Source: Pseudomonas sp. ANT_J12 (GTDB lineage: Bacteria; Pseudomonadota; Gammaproteobacteria; Pseudomonadales; Pseudomonadaceae). From it: a stretch of 64,000 bases of DNA. The translations under genes were made by a program, and so were the position numbers. This document shows, piece after piece, positions 38,736 to 47,738 of this stretch; the stretch's first letter is position 1; each line of letters begins with the position of its first letter. Location: positions 124,001-188,000 of the forward strand of contig NZ_VOBN01000009.1 in NCBI RefSeq assembly GCF_008370045.1, given 5' to 3'. The notes beneath the pieces are model-generated. The model saw nothing but the letters and a program-made list of their open reading frames with translations, ran no database searches and was not told where the DNA came from.

Positions 38736-40730
38736 ATGGATAAATTACGTGCTTTTTTGGTAGGACTACCGCGTCGACAGAAGCGTTTGATTCAGGTATC
38801 TGCCGATATCGTCCTCGTTTGGCTGGCATTATGGCTTTCCTTTGTGGTCCGGTTGGGGGTGGATGTTCTTATCAACCCTTTCACCATGCACGAAGTGCTG
38901 TTTCTGAGTGCACCGGCCATTGCTATTCCCTTATTTATCCGATTTGGCATGTACCGTGCGGTCATGCGGTATTTTGGCAACGACGCGCTGATTGCCATCG
39001 TCAAGGCGGTCACCCTTTCCTCGTTGATCTTGGGTGTGGTTGTTTATTGGTACAGCAATCACCAGAACATCGTTCCGAGATCGATCATTTTCAACTATTG
39101 GTGGCTCAGCCTGATCATGATTGGCGGGTTGCGCCTGGCAATGCGCCAGTATTTCCTCGGCGACTGGTTCACGGCCGCACAACACGTACCATTTACCAAT
39201 CGTGATGACGGCCTGCCCAAGGTCGCCATTTACGGCGCCGGTGCTGCGGGTAATCAGTTGGTGGCCGCATTACGCATGGGGCGCGTCATGCGCCCGATCG
39301 CATTTATCGATGACGACAGCAGCATTGCCGATCGCGTCATTGCAGGGTTGCAGGTTTACAAGCCTAAACATATTCAGCGCATGATCGATGCAACGGGAGC
39401 GCAGGAAATACTATTGGCTATTCCTTCGGCAAACCGTGTAAGGCGTCGTGAAATACTCGGATTTTTAGAAGGCTTTCCGCTTCATGTGCGAAGCGTCCCC
39501 GGTTTTATGGATCTGGCAAGCGGGCGGGTCAAGGTTGATGACATTCAAGAAGTAGATATCGCGGACTTGCTGGGACGTGATGCGGTACCTGCCCAGGAGA
39601 ATCTCCTTGAGCATTGTATTAAAGAGCAGTCTGTCATGGTCACCGGGGCAGGCGGTTCGATTGGCTCGGAATTATGCCGTCAAATACTTGAGCTGCGTCC
39701 AACGACGTTAATATTATTCGAGCACAGCGAGTTTAATCTCTACAGTATTCTTTCTGAGTTAGAACAACAGGTTACGCGGAAATCGCTGTCTGTCAGGCTG
39801 TTGCCAATACTTGGCTCGGTGAGTAACCCGCGTAAGCTGCTTGATGTCATGAACACCTGGCAAGTAGACACGGTATATCACGCCGCAGCGTATAAGCATG
39901 TGCCTATTGTCGAGCATAATATTGCTGAAGGCGTTATTAATAACGTCATTGGTACCTTGAATACTGCCCAAGCTGCTTTGCAGGCGGGTGTAGCGAACTT
40001 TGTTTTGATTTCGACAGATAAGGCCGTGCGTCCTACCAATGTAATGGGTAGCACTAAACGTCTGGCGGAACTGACGTTACAGGCGCTTAGTCGAGAATTA
40101 GCCCCGGTAATGTTTCGTGATAACTCGAATGTTTCACGTGTCAATAAAACCCGATTTACAATGGTGCGTTTCGGCAATGTTCTTGGATCATCCGGCTCCG
40201 TCATCCCTCTGTTTCATAAACAAATCAAATCCGGTGGCCCTCTAACTGTCACTCACCCGAAGATAACCCGTTACTTCATGACCATTCCTGAAGCTGCTCA
40301 GTTGGTTATTCAGGCAGGGTCCATGGGTTTGGGTGGAGATGTTTTTGTACTGGATATGGGGGAGCCGGTCAAGATCGTCGAACTGGCCGAAAAGATGATC
40401 CATCTTTCTGGCTTCAGTGTGCGTTCAGAGAAAAATCCGCACGGTGACATCGCTATTGAATTTACGGGGCTCCGTCCAGGAGAGAAGTTGTATGAGGAGC
40501 TATTGATAGGCGATAACGTCGTCAAGACCCCTCATCCAATGATTATGAGTGCAAACGAGGATTTCATATCTTGGGATGTACTAAAAGGCAAACTGGCGGA
40601 GCTAATCTCGGCCGTTGAATCAGACGACTACACACGTGTGCGTCAGCTGCTCCGTGATACGGTCAGCGGCTATGCGCCAGATGGCGAAATCGTAGACTGG
40701 ATACATCAGCAACGACGGTTGGATCCTTGA
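38736..40730 (+). CDS. wbpM: WbpM, UDP-GlcNAc C4/C6 dehydratase
   Basis: This 664-residue membrane enzyme has four N-terminal helices, a first nucleotide-binding domain (GAGAAGNQL, about residue 170) and the catalytic C-terminal domain (GAGGSIGSEL, STDKAVRPTNVMGSTKR). WbpM and its kin convert UDP-GlcNAc to the 4-keto-6-deoxy sugar, the precursor of FucNAc and QuiNAc. The ATG at 38736 is preferred, with AAAGGA just before it; GTG at 38721 is in frame. In many Pseudomonas genomes wbpM is the last O-antigen gene before comEA, so the genes that follow here are an extra insertion. Confidence 0.95.
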   Translation: MDKLRAFLVGLPRRQKRLIQVSADIVLVWLALWLSFVVRLGVDVLINPFTMHEVLFLSAPAIAIPLFIRFGMYRAVMRYFGNDALIAIVKAVTLSSLILGVVVYWYSNHQNIVPRSIIFNYWWLSLIMIGGLRLAMRQYFLGDWFTAAQHVPFTNRDDGLPKVAIYGAGAAGNQLVAALRMGRVMRPIAFIDDDSSIADRVIAGLQVYKPKHIQRMIDATGAQEILLAIPSANRVRRREILGFLEGFPLHVRSVPGFMDLASGRVKVDDIQEVDIADLLGRDAVPAQENLLEHCIKEQSVMVTGAGGSIGSELCRQILELRPTTLILFEHSEFNLYSILSELEQQVTRKSLSVRLLPILGSVSNPRKLLDVMNTWQVDTVYHAAAYKHVPIVEHNIAEGVINNVIGTLNTAQAALQAGVANFVLISTDKAVRPTNVMGSTKRLAELTLQALSRELAPVMFRDNSNVSRVNKTRFTMVRFGNVLGSSGSVIPLFHKQIKSGGPLTVTHPKITRYFMTIPEAAQLVIQAGSMGLGGDVFVLDMGEPVKIVELAEKMIHLSGFSVRSEKNPHGDIAIEFTGLRPGEKLYEELLIGDNVVKTPHPMIMSANEDFISWDVLKGKLAELISAVESDDYTRVRQLLRDTVSGYAPDGEIVDWIHQQRRLDP

Positions 40731-40832
40731 CAGCGAAGAGACGTCGTTATGGTAAAAGCGGGCCGCGTTCAGCTACTTCCAGTCGTTGAATAGCTTTTCG
40801 GTACCGCTGAATATTTCGGTAATTGTTTCGAG

Positions 40833-40860
40833 TCCTGCTTGCAGGATTTTTATAATTTTT
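40833..40860 (+). terminator. Hairpin with T-rich tail after wbpM
   Basis: TCCTG (40833-40837) and CAGGA (40842-40846) form a short stem followed by TTTTTATAATTTTT. It lies about 100 bp past wbpM and just before gtrB. It suggests the gtr cassette is a separate or attenuated transcription unit. The stem is short. Confidence 0.5.
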
Positions 40861-40874
40861 CAGGGGCCTCCATT

Positions 40875-41810
40875 TTGCTGACCTTAGTCATTCCTGTTTA
40901 TCGCAATGAAGGTTCATTATCTGATCTGATCAGTGTGATTGACCAATTGAACGACCAATTACAACAAAATCTTGAGGTGGTTTTTGTTGTGGATGGTAGT
41001 CCGGATAATTGCTATGAGATTCTTAGAAAAGACTTGCCTACGCGAAAATTTCGTTCTCAATTGATTTTACTGTCTCGAAATTTTGGTTCATTCATGGCTA
41101 TTCGAACAGGCTTTCAGTTTGGTAACGGCGACCGATTCGCTGTGATGGCAGCGGACCTTCAGGAACCCCCTGAACTAATCAATGAAATGAATACTATTTT
41201 GATGTCCCAGGAAGTCGACGTCGTTGTAGGGGTTAGAGAGGGTAGGGATGATCCACTGCTTTCCCGACTGGCCTCAAAAGCTTTTTGGGGACTGTATCGA
41301 CGTTACGTTGTCCCTGAGATTCCGCTCGGGGGAGTGGACATGTTTGCTTGTAACAAACCTTTCCGCGACACGCTCCTGACACTTGAGGAGCGACATAGCT
41401 CTTTGATAGCCCAGATTTTCTGGCTCGGATTTCGTCGCACTACAGTGCAATACAAACGACAGAAAAGACAGCATGGCAAGTCCGCTTGGACATTGCGCAA
41501 AAAAATTAACTACATGATGGACAGTGTATTTGCTTTCACCGATTTGCCGATTCGCCTGTTGATACGCGTTGGAGCAGCCGGATCCATTTTGGCATTTTTA
41601 TTTGGCTTGATTGTTGTTTGGGCAAAGCTGCATGGGGAAATCACTGTTCCCGGATATGCTGTAACGATATTAATGATTACTCTGCTTGGAAGTTTGAATT
41701 TAATGGGGCTTGGTATTGTCGGCTCTTACGCATGGCGAACTTACGAAAATACAAAAAACAGGCCATTAGCGATCCCTATGCGGGTGGAGCAGTATGGAGG
41801 CCTGGCGTGA
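40875..41810 (+). CDS. gtrB: GtrB-like polyprenyl-phosphate glycosyltransferase
   Basis: This 311-residue GT2 enzyme of the DPM1/GtrB/ArnC type has LTLVIPVYRNEG, VVDGSPDN and ADLQEPPE, a basic GKSAW stretch, and two C-terminal membrane helices at about 230-255 and 265-290. Such enzymes load a sugar onto undecaprenyl phosphate on the cytoplasmic side, for periplasmic use. The start is probably TTG at 40875, with AGGGG eight bases upstream. An earlier TTG at 40839 would place the terminator hairpin inside the gene. It overlaps the next gene by four bases. The cargo may be the acetamido sugar implied by its partner. Confidence 0.85.
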   Translation: MLTLVIPVYRNEGSLSDLISVIDQLNDQLQQNLEVVFVVDGSPDNCYEILRKDLPTRKFRSQLILLSRNFGSFMAIRTGFQFGNGDRFAVMAADLQEPPELINEMNTILMSQEVDVVVGVREGRDDPLLSRLASKAFWGLYRRYVVPEIPLGGVDMFACNKPFRDTLLTLEERHSSLIAQIFWLGFRRTTVQYKRQKRQHGKSAWTLRKKINYMMDSVFAFTDLPIRLLIRVGAAGSILAFLFGLIVVWAKLHGEITVPGYAVTILMITLLGSLNLMGLGIVGSYAWRTYENTKNRPLAIPMRVEQYGGLA

Positions 41811-42754
41811 CTAATCGTGCTGATCGATTTATACATGAGCAGGCCGAGTGTCTACCTGGCCAAATTGGCATGGGAACCTCTGTGCTGGCATTTGTGCGCC
41901 TGGACCCGACGGCATGCATTGGTGAAAATTGCTGTATTTTTAGCGATGTTTTCATTGATAAATACGTCACCATAGGGAGCGACGTGGTTATTAAATACGG
42001 TGCGAAAGTTTTGGACGGAGTCATTGTCGGGGATAACTCGGTCATTGGTGCTCATGTAAAAATATACGGAGCGACCTCAGAACCCGGGAATGATCGGAAG
42101 ACGATTATAGGCAAAGGGGTTTCTCTGGGGGATGGCGTAGAGGTTCTGGCGGGTGTCCGGGTTGGTGATGGTGCTGTGGTTGGAGCGGATGTTGTACTAA
42201 CAGCTTCAGTTCCACCTGGCGCTATCATGACTGGTAATCCGGCGAAAGTTGTTGGTTACACACGCGACACCGCGCCTGTCGCGGAAAGCGACTCGGATGC
42301 TGATGTATTACGAGAAGTGCAAACTACTTCTGTGGCGGGTGTCACGTTACATAATTTGCATAACGTTCAGGATAAACGCGGCAATTTATCAATGGGCGAG
42401 TTTGGTCGAAATATTCCTTTTATGGTGTCTCGATATTTCCTTGTTTACAATGTTCCCGCAGGGGAGGTTCGCGGTGACCACGCGCATTTTCGATGCCATC
42501 AATTCTTGGTCGCCGTTAAAGGTACGGTTCACGTCATCGCTGACGATGGGGTAAACCGGGAAGAATTTGTTCTGGATCGCGCCGATAAAGGGCTTCACCT
42601 TCCCCCAATGACCTGGGGTATCCAGCATAAATACTCTGCGGATGCGGTGCTGTTGGTGCTGGCTTCAGATTATTATGATAATGAAGACTATGTAAGAAGT
42701 TATGAGGAATTCATCTCTCATGTTTCGCTAAACCTGGGCGCGCCGGGTGTATAA
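41807..42754 (+). CDS. FdtD/WxcM-type fused acetyltransferase and sugar 3,4-ketoisomerase
   Basis: This 315-residue bifunctional protein has a hexapeptide beta-helix N-acetyltransferase at 1-150 and a cupin ketoisomerase at about 175-310, with RGDHAHF (H225, H227). The layout matches WxcM of Xanthomonas and FdtD of Shewanella. There the two halves catalyse the isomerisation before, and the acetylation after, the aminotransferase step to dTDP-Fuc3NAc or Qui3NAc. It is the second ketoisomerase domain in the island; the first is fused to RmlC. The start is GTG at 41807, with GGAGG six bases upstream. It overlaps gtrB by four bases and gtrA by eight. Confidence 0.87.
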   Translation: MTNRADRFIHEQAECLPGQIGMGTSVLAFVRLDPTACIGENCCIFSDVFIDKYVTIGSDVVIKYGAKVLDGVIVGDNSVIGAHVKIYGATSEPGNDRKTIIGKGVSLGDGVEVLAGVRVGDGAVVGADVVLTASVPPGAIMTGNPAKVVGYTRDTAPVAESDSDADVLREVQTTSVAGVTLHNLHNVQDKRGNLSMGEFGRNIPFMVSRYFLVYNVPAGEVRGDHAHFRCHQFLVAVKGTVHVIADDGVNREEFVLDRADKGLHLPPMTWGIQHKYSADAVLLVLASDYYDNEDYVRSYEEFISHVSLNLGAPGV

Positions 42755-43151
42755 ATTTAGATCAACATACACTGTGTTCGCACGATTTTTATTGTCGGGT
42801 GGTTTTAATACGCTGTCGACGTATCTTGTGTATCTGCTGTTGCTTGCTTTTTTTTCATATCAGATAAGCTACACGATTTCGTACTTGCTAGGTGTTGTCC
42901 TATCTTATTTTTTGAATAGGGTAGTGGTTTTCAAAGCACATCAAGGCTTGCGTTCCGTGTTGTTGTTCCCTTTTATATATGTGCTCCAGTATCTATCGAC
43001 AAGTTTTGCGTTGTGGTTGCTGGTGGATAATCTTGATGTTGATAGTCGGTTTGCTCTGCTCATCGCTATTGTGGCTTTCGTGCCGCTAAATTATTTTCTA
43101 TCTAGTAAAATATTTTCTCGTAAAAATCAGAATAATGGAGATTTAAGTTGA
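42747..43151 (+). CDS. gtrA: GtrA-like flippase
   Basis: This 134-residue protein has four membrane helices and the family features FLLSGGFNTLSTY near the N-terminus and LNYFLSSKIF near the end. GtrA proteins are proposed to flip undecaprenyl-phosphate-linked sugars to the periplasm. The start is GTG at 42747, inside the preceding gene. The next gene begins within its stop (TTGA). Tight coupling supports one functional cassette. Confidence 0.88.
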   Translation: MYKFRSTYTVFARFLLSGGFNTLSTYLVYLLLLAFFSYQISYTISYLLGVVLSYFLNRVVVFKAHQGLRSVLLFPFIYVLQYLSTSFALWLLVDNLDVDSRFALLIAIVAFVPLNYFLSSKIFSRKNQNNGDLS

Positions 43152-44593
43152 GCAGAATTTCCGTTTACTGCGGCCTCGCTGTTGCATTTGCTTTTTTGAT
43201 AGTCCACTACATAGTAGGGTTTATACCGGTCGGTGAGGGAGCCGGTTGGGACGGTGGTGTGTACGTCCAATACGTCGAACGCTTGGGGCAGGGGCTACCT
43301 ATCTTCGGTGACCCATACCGCTCCATTCGCATGTCAGGTTTTCTTCCGCTTGTCGTTGCATCTTACCTGGGAGCTTCCAAAGCGGTACTCATTGGGTTGC
43401 AAGCCTGTCTCAACGCTGTGATGTTGTCTATTGGCGCGGCATTGCTTCACGACGTGATGGTGAGATTGAACGTCAGGCAGGCAGTAGCAACACTGTCTGT
43501 TGCGATCCTTTCTTGCAGTTGGCTGTTTTTGTGTATGCCGATGTTTTACCCTGTTTTAAGTGATCACGTTGCGTTGGCGATGGTTTGTTTTAGTTTGTGG
43601 AGTTGGGTGCGTTCCTACAAATTTACTGTGTACTTTCTGTGTGCGTATTGTGCATGGCTGATGCCGGGTCTTTTTATCATCCCGCTTGTTTTGGCAGCGT
43701 TTCCATACCGAGTCGATTCCTTGGAAACTATATCAGTCAATTACAAGTACACCTTCTCGTTGTTCGCGTTACTAGCGATACCGCTGACTGTGTTACTGCT
43801 GCTGACGATTTACCATGTTCCTTTGGCCGCTGTGGCTGCGCATTCAGTCAGCATTAATGGCAAGACAGCCAGTACTGACATGATCTTGTTGTCGGCGTTT
43901 TCAATGTTGGTTTCTATGTACCTGATTGTATGGGTCGGTGCCAGAGCGGCGCTGGATCCAGCCACATGGAAGTCGCTTAGTGTCCCAGGTTTACTTGTAG
44001 GGGCACTTTTCTTCGTTGCTTCGGCAACGTTAATGAAAGTCAGCTTTGACTGGAAGACAGGTTTCGCGGGACCGCCACTGCTCGACTATCTGCTTTACCA
44101 GTCGCTGGCTGCGCCGTTCAAACCATTGGTTGCTCACTTCATAAGCTTTGGTCCCGTCATATTACTCGCGATCTCCGCATGCCTGGTGGGACGCAGAATT
44201 CCCACCGCGCTTCAATTGGTGTTCCTGGCCTTCTTGCCGTTGCTGGCTTTCGGCTCCGAGAGCCGGCAGTGGATAGGCGTGTTGCCCATAGCCTTGGTCA
44301 TTTTTGCTGTTGCGGATTATGCCTGGAGGACGCGTGTCTGGTGCCTGATTTTCTCAGCTCTGGTGTTACTTCCAGCCTTTTGGTTAAAACCAACCATCTC
44401 CGTAGCTGCGAGTACGGGGATGGGATTCCAGACTTTTCAGTGGCAATTCTATTTCGGCAGGCAGGGGCCGTGGATGTCACTTACAACTTATCAAGTTGGC
44501 GTGATTGCATCGTTGGTGTTTATTTCGATCGCGCTATTTATGCACATGTATTTCCGACGAGCGCCGGATGCACTGGTGATCGATAAGAACTGA
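43148..44593 (+). CDS. Polytopic GT-C-like transferase (GtrC role)
   Basis: This 481-residue membrane protein has about eleven to twelve helices and an acidic first periplasmic loop (GWDGGVYVQY) typical of GT-C enzymes that use lipid-phosphate sugars. Serotype-specific third components of Gtr systems share topology but little sequence. By position it should transfer the GtrB/GtrA-delivered sugar to the O-antigen in the periplasm. The start is TTG at 43148, with GGAG upstream. A palindrome lies past the stop, facing a convergent gene. Confidence 0.72.
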   Translation: MSRISVYCGLAVAFAFLIVHYIVGFIPVGEGAGWDGGVYVQYVERLGQGLPIFGDPYRSIRMSGFLPLVVASYLGASKAVLIGLQACLNAVMLSIGAALLHDVMVRLNVRQAVATLSVAILSCSWLFLCMPMFYPVLSDHVALAMVCFSLWSWVRSYKFTVYFLCAYCAWLMPGLFIIPLVLAAFPYRVDSLETISVNYKYTFSLFALLAIPLTVLLLLTIYHVPLAAVAAHSVSINGKTASTDMILLSAFSMLVSMYLIVWVGARAALDPATWKSLSVPGLLVGALFFVASATLMKVSFDWKTGFAGPPLLDYLLYQSLAAPFKPLVAHFISFGPVILLAISACLVGRRIPTALQLVFLAFLPLLAFGSESRQWIGVLPIALVIFAVADYAWRTRVWCLIFSALVLLPAFWLKPTISVAASTGMGFQTFQWQFYFGRQGPWMSLTTYQVGVIASLVFISIALFMHMYFRRAPDALVIDKN

Positions 44594-44610
44594 ATGGCAG
44601 GTAGCCATCG

Positions 44611-44637
44611 ACGATACGCAAATCATTTGCGTATCGT
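44611..44637. terminator. Palindromic hairpin between convergent genes
   Basis: ACGATACGCAAA (44611-44622) and its perfect complement (44626-44637) flank a three-base loop. It lies between the plus-strand GT-C gene and the minus-strand acetyltransferase and likely ends transcripts from both sides. There is no flanking T run. Confidence 0.5.
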
Positions 44638-44718
44638 CAGACGGTTCTTGTAGAAAACCTGCACGTCGCAACAAGTAAGCCAAGCGCTTTCCAGATCAAT
44701 AGATTGGCGCTGACCCTG

Positions 44719-45195
44719 TTATTTCTTTGATTGCAGAATTCTCGCAGGGTTACCCACAACGGTCACGTTGGCGGGTACTGATCGAGTGACGACGGCACCA
44801 GCACCAATCATCGCATTCTCGCCAATGGTTATTCCCGGAAGGATTGTGCAGTTAGCACCCAGCGAAGCCCCTTTGCAGATCACGGTCTTATCAAAGCTTT
44901 CCGGGTAGACCTTGCTTCTCGGGAAGCGGTCATTGGTGAACGTTGCGTTCGGACCGATGAAAACGTCATCAGCAATAGAAATGCCATCCCAAATCTGGAC
45001 GCCGCATTTGATAGTGACCCGATCGCCGATAACTACATTGTTTTCGATGAAGACGTGGTCACATACGTTGCAGTCTTCGCCGATTTTCGCTTTTGGCAGC
45101 ACATGCGCAAAAGCCCAGATTCGAGAGCCTTTGCCTATTTGAGTCGTTTCGCACAAAGCGTGGGAATGCACGAAGTAGTCTTTGGGTTCGCTCAT
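44719..45195 (-). CDS. FdtC-like sugar N-acetyltransferase
   Basis: This 158-residue hexapeptide transferase is almost entirely beta-helix. It has the conserved IWAFAHV, FIENNVVIG and FTNDRFPRSK motifs of the WxcM-N/FdtC/WbpD group. It likely acetylates the 3-amino group of dTDP-Fuc3N or Qui3N. It overlaps in role with the N-terminal half of the FdtD-like protein, but lies on the other strand. The ATG at 45195 (MSEPKDYF) is preferred over the open upstream frame to 45291, which lacks family similarity. The SGNH hydrolase gene ends 126 bp upstream. Confidence 0.82.
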   Translation of the reverse strand: MSEPKDYFVHSHALCETTQIGKGSRIWAFAHVLPKAKIGEDCNVCDHVFIENNVVIGDRVTIKCGVQIWDGISIADDVFIGPNATFTNDRFPRSKVYPESFDKTVICKGASLGANCTILPGITIGENAMIGAGAVVTRSVPANVTVVGNPARILQSKK

Positions 45196-45321
45196 TTTGT
45201 CCGTTCCGTTTTGATATTTGGCGTTAGTGTCCTGGAAAGCGGGCGTTTCCAGAGAGTGGGCCGGGTATGCGATTGTCGTCCTGATAGTCACCTGCTCCCG
45301 TGTGAGGGGGAGGAGCTTACT

Positions 45322-46452
45322 TTAGTATTTGTCGCCCAAGACGGCAGCAAGGACGGCTTCCGCGATAACTCGATGCCCAAAGTCGTTGGGATGGTTCAGA
45401 CCGTTTCCGGTTAAGTCGAGGTAGCGTTTATTCTTCAAAATCATCAGCCACGTCTCTGTGACATCGGCTAAAGCGACATTTTTGTTCTCGACAGTGAGCC
45501 CACGCATCATCTTTGGATAGCTCAATAGGAGTTTTCGATTCTGGACTGAACTGTCGGGGTTTGCAGAAATGCTACTGATAAGAAGTATCGGGACGTTAGG
45601 TTGTTTGCTGCGGATCGCGGATATTACGTTTTGTAAGTTGTGTTTGTAGTCGATGGCGGAAATAGAATTGCTGTCGTTCATTCCGAAACCGAGAACAACC
45701 AAGTCACTTTTTTTGTCCATCACCCTGTAACTGACGGCTGACATGGCATTCTTGGTACTCCAGCCGCCCACGGAGTTGTTGCGATACTCCCACAAACCGG
45801 GATATTGCGTGTTCAAGTAGGCCATGACCAACCCTACGTAACCGGGTTGGTTAGGCGCAGCGTAAATGTCAGTGGCATTCGCACCCAGGGTGATGGAATC
45901 GCCGAAAAACGTCACCTTCAGCGGCACTTTTCCCGCAATGGCCGGGATGTTTCCTAACTTGCCAAAAATACTGGGACGAAAATATCTGTTTTTGTCGTAC
46001 GTGACAGCGTATTGATATTTCTGGAACTCAGGGGTCATGCGAACTTTATAGTTTTTTCTTTCATCGTCTGTGATAGTAGAAACAAAATTCGCTGGTGCCT
46101 TTTCAATTCCAGTGGTCGGAGTAAGCTTGATCCCCTCAGTAGTGGCAACATAATCTACACCCTGCTTATATATTTTCCCATTTGCCGGGTTAAATACTAA
46201 ACGGATTCGTGTTGGTGGAAAGACTGTTTTATAGAAATTCGAATCTCCTTCAGCGACGAAAAAAGTTTCTCCGTTTACGGTTGCACCTGAAAGGGTCTTG
46301 TCCGTCAGATGAAATTTCATCATAGGATAAACACCGCAATCAAGGTTGTCGCAGTTGTGAAAGTCTTCATCCATCGGCGCACCATCCGGTGCGATACCGG
46401 CAAACACGGCACTACTTAAAAGTAAGGTTGTTAAAGCGAAGCAGGCGCGCAT
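45322..46452 (-). CDS. Secreted SGNH-family hydrolase/acyltransferase
   Basis: This 376-residue protein has a cleavable signal peptide (residues 1-18, VFA). After a domain of about 150 residues of unknown type it carries a C-terminal SGNH fold: GDSITLG with S186, then GFGMND and the late NHPNDFGHR. It is therefore periplasmic. The overlapping upstream gene encodes an Acyltransferase_3 membrane protein. In OafB-type O-antigen acetyltransferases these two activities are one polypeptide. The ATG at 46452 lies 22 bases inside that upstream gene, so its synthesis is probably coupled. A carbohydrate esterase role is the alternative. Confidence 0.8.
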   Translation of the reverse strand: MRACFALTTLLLSSAVFAGIAPDGAPMDEDFHNCDNLDCGVYPMMKFHLTDKTLSGATVNGETFFVAEGDSNFYKTVFPPTRIRLVFNPANGKIYKQGVDYVATTEGIKLTPTTGIEKAPANFVSTITDDERKNYKVRMTPEFQKYQYAVTYDKNRYFRPSIFGKLGNIPAIAGKVPLKVTFFGDSITLGANATDIYAAPNQPGYVGLVMAYLNTQYPGLWEYRNNSVGGWSTKNAMSAVSYRVMDKKSDLVVLGFGMNDSNSISAIDYKHNLQNVISAIRSKQPNVPILLISSISANPDSSVQNRKLLLSYPKMMRGLTVENKNVALADVTETWLMILKNKRYLDLTGNGLNHPNDFGHRVIAEAVLAAVLGDKY

Positions 46453-47525
46453 TTCTTTTCTCGTTGGGTAAGTTTTTTCAGAAAATTGTTCAGAGGTTTT
46501 TCTATTTTTAAATGCGCGGCAATACCCACTATGTGGCATACCGCTGCGTAGGAGATGATGTAGATCCATACGCTGACAAATTGCTCCAGACCCATTCGGG
46601 TCCAGAAGAAAACAAAGAGTGGTGCAACGACACCGTGTACTAAATACAAGCTGTAAGACGCATCCCCCAGTAATTCAAACAACTTTATTTCCTTGGTCTG
46701 GTTTTCCAGGCTAAGGGCTGCCCACACCAGCATGAATGCCGCAGGGCCATAGATAAATAACCTATGAAATGGTGATTCGAGTCGGAATGAAAAATTCAAT
46801 TCGAGGTAAAAAAATGCAGGGATAGTTACTATCGCAATCACAATGGCAGCGAACTTGTTGAGCAACACTTCCGATGAAACAACCCGATACAGCAGCATTC
46901 CCATGATGAATTCAAAAATCACCGGGTTGGCCATTGTTGTCGTAAAGCCGAATGACGGAAGTGTCGAGAAACTGGCCATCAGGAACAGGAAGAAAAATCC
47001 GAAAGTACCCAATTCAAGTGCTTCGAACTTTTTGATTCGAAGAAAAAGCATCAGCGCGATGGCGGTATAGAAAATAAACTCGAACTGCAAGGTCCAGCCT
47101 ATATTTAGAAGGGGCGGACGGTTCCAGTGGGTAAATGTTACGGTTTCAAGGAACCACTGAAATTCCAGCTTTGAACCATTGAATATATAGAAGAGATCAG
47201 CCGATGGGTTGGCGATTATTCCACGGGTTGTTAAAAGTGAAACGAACATAACGGTCAGAATTATGAACAGGTACATCGGCCAAATCCGAATGACCCTGCG
47301 CAGTAAAAAAGTACCTGCGTCCAGTTTTAACCGACTACCAGGCTTATACATACCACCATATAAAATGAAGGGCATGATAAAGCCACTGATAACGAAGAAG
47401 ATATCTACACCGAAGCCACCCAGATTAGTGAGCGTTGCGGGTACACCATAGATTTGCAGGTTGGCGTGCGCAAGGATGACCAGGAAGGCCGCCAAAAAAC
47501 GCAGATATTGGATATTTTTTATCAT
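46431..47525 (-). CDS. Acyltransferase_3 (OafA-like) membrane O-acyltransferase
   Basis: This 364-residue protein has about ten helices and the OafA-family signature RFLAAFLVILAHAN (catalytic H19), then FGVDIFFVISGF and RRVIRIWPMY. Such proteins pass acetyl groups across the inner membrane to periplasmic polysaccharide. It overlaps the downstream SGNH gene by 22 bases, and the pair looks like a split OafB system. It may be transcribed from the 263-bp gap shared with comEA. It is AT-rich like the rest of the island and forms its right border. Confidence 0.9.
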   Translation of the reverse strand: MIKNIQYLRFLAAFLVILAHANLQIYGVPATLTNLGGFGVDIFFVISGFIMPFILYGGMYKPGSRLKLDAGTFLLRRVIRIWPMYLFIILTVMFVSLLTTRGIIANPSADLFYIFNGSKLEFQWFLETVTFTHWNRPPLLNIGWTLQFEFIFYTAIALMLFLRIKKFEALELGTFGFFFLFLMASFSTLPSFGFTTTMANPVIFEFIMGMLLYRVVSSEVLLNKFAAIVIAIVTIPAFFYLELNFSFRLESPFHRLFIYGPAAFMLVWAALSLENQTKEIKLFELLGDASYSLYLVHGVVAPLFVFFWTRMGLEQFVSVWIYIISYAAVCHIVGIAAHLKIEKPLNNFLKKLTQREKKCAPASL

Positions 47526-47738
47526 ATTGTTGCTCTGAAAGGGGGGCAGCTGCGAGCGCGCAAGTTTAAACCGCCAAGTGCCCGTGCGCTATCGTTCGCT
47601 TCGCCCGAGGTGAAGGGGAGATGAGTGTGCCTGTGTTCCCCGTGTGGGAAATTCTCCAGGGTGGCGGAATCTGTTCCTATTACACTTTTTGCAACGCTCT
47701 CGTTTTTGACATGCGCTGCCCATCGCCTAAGTTTCAGG

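Noticed and set aside
41618..41806. Longer N-terminus for the acetyltransferase-ketoisomerase fusion
   Set aside because: It would overlap gtrB by almost 200 bases; the GTG at 41807 has a strong GGAGG and begins the family-like sequence.
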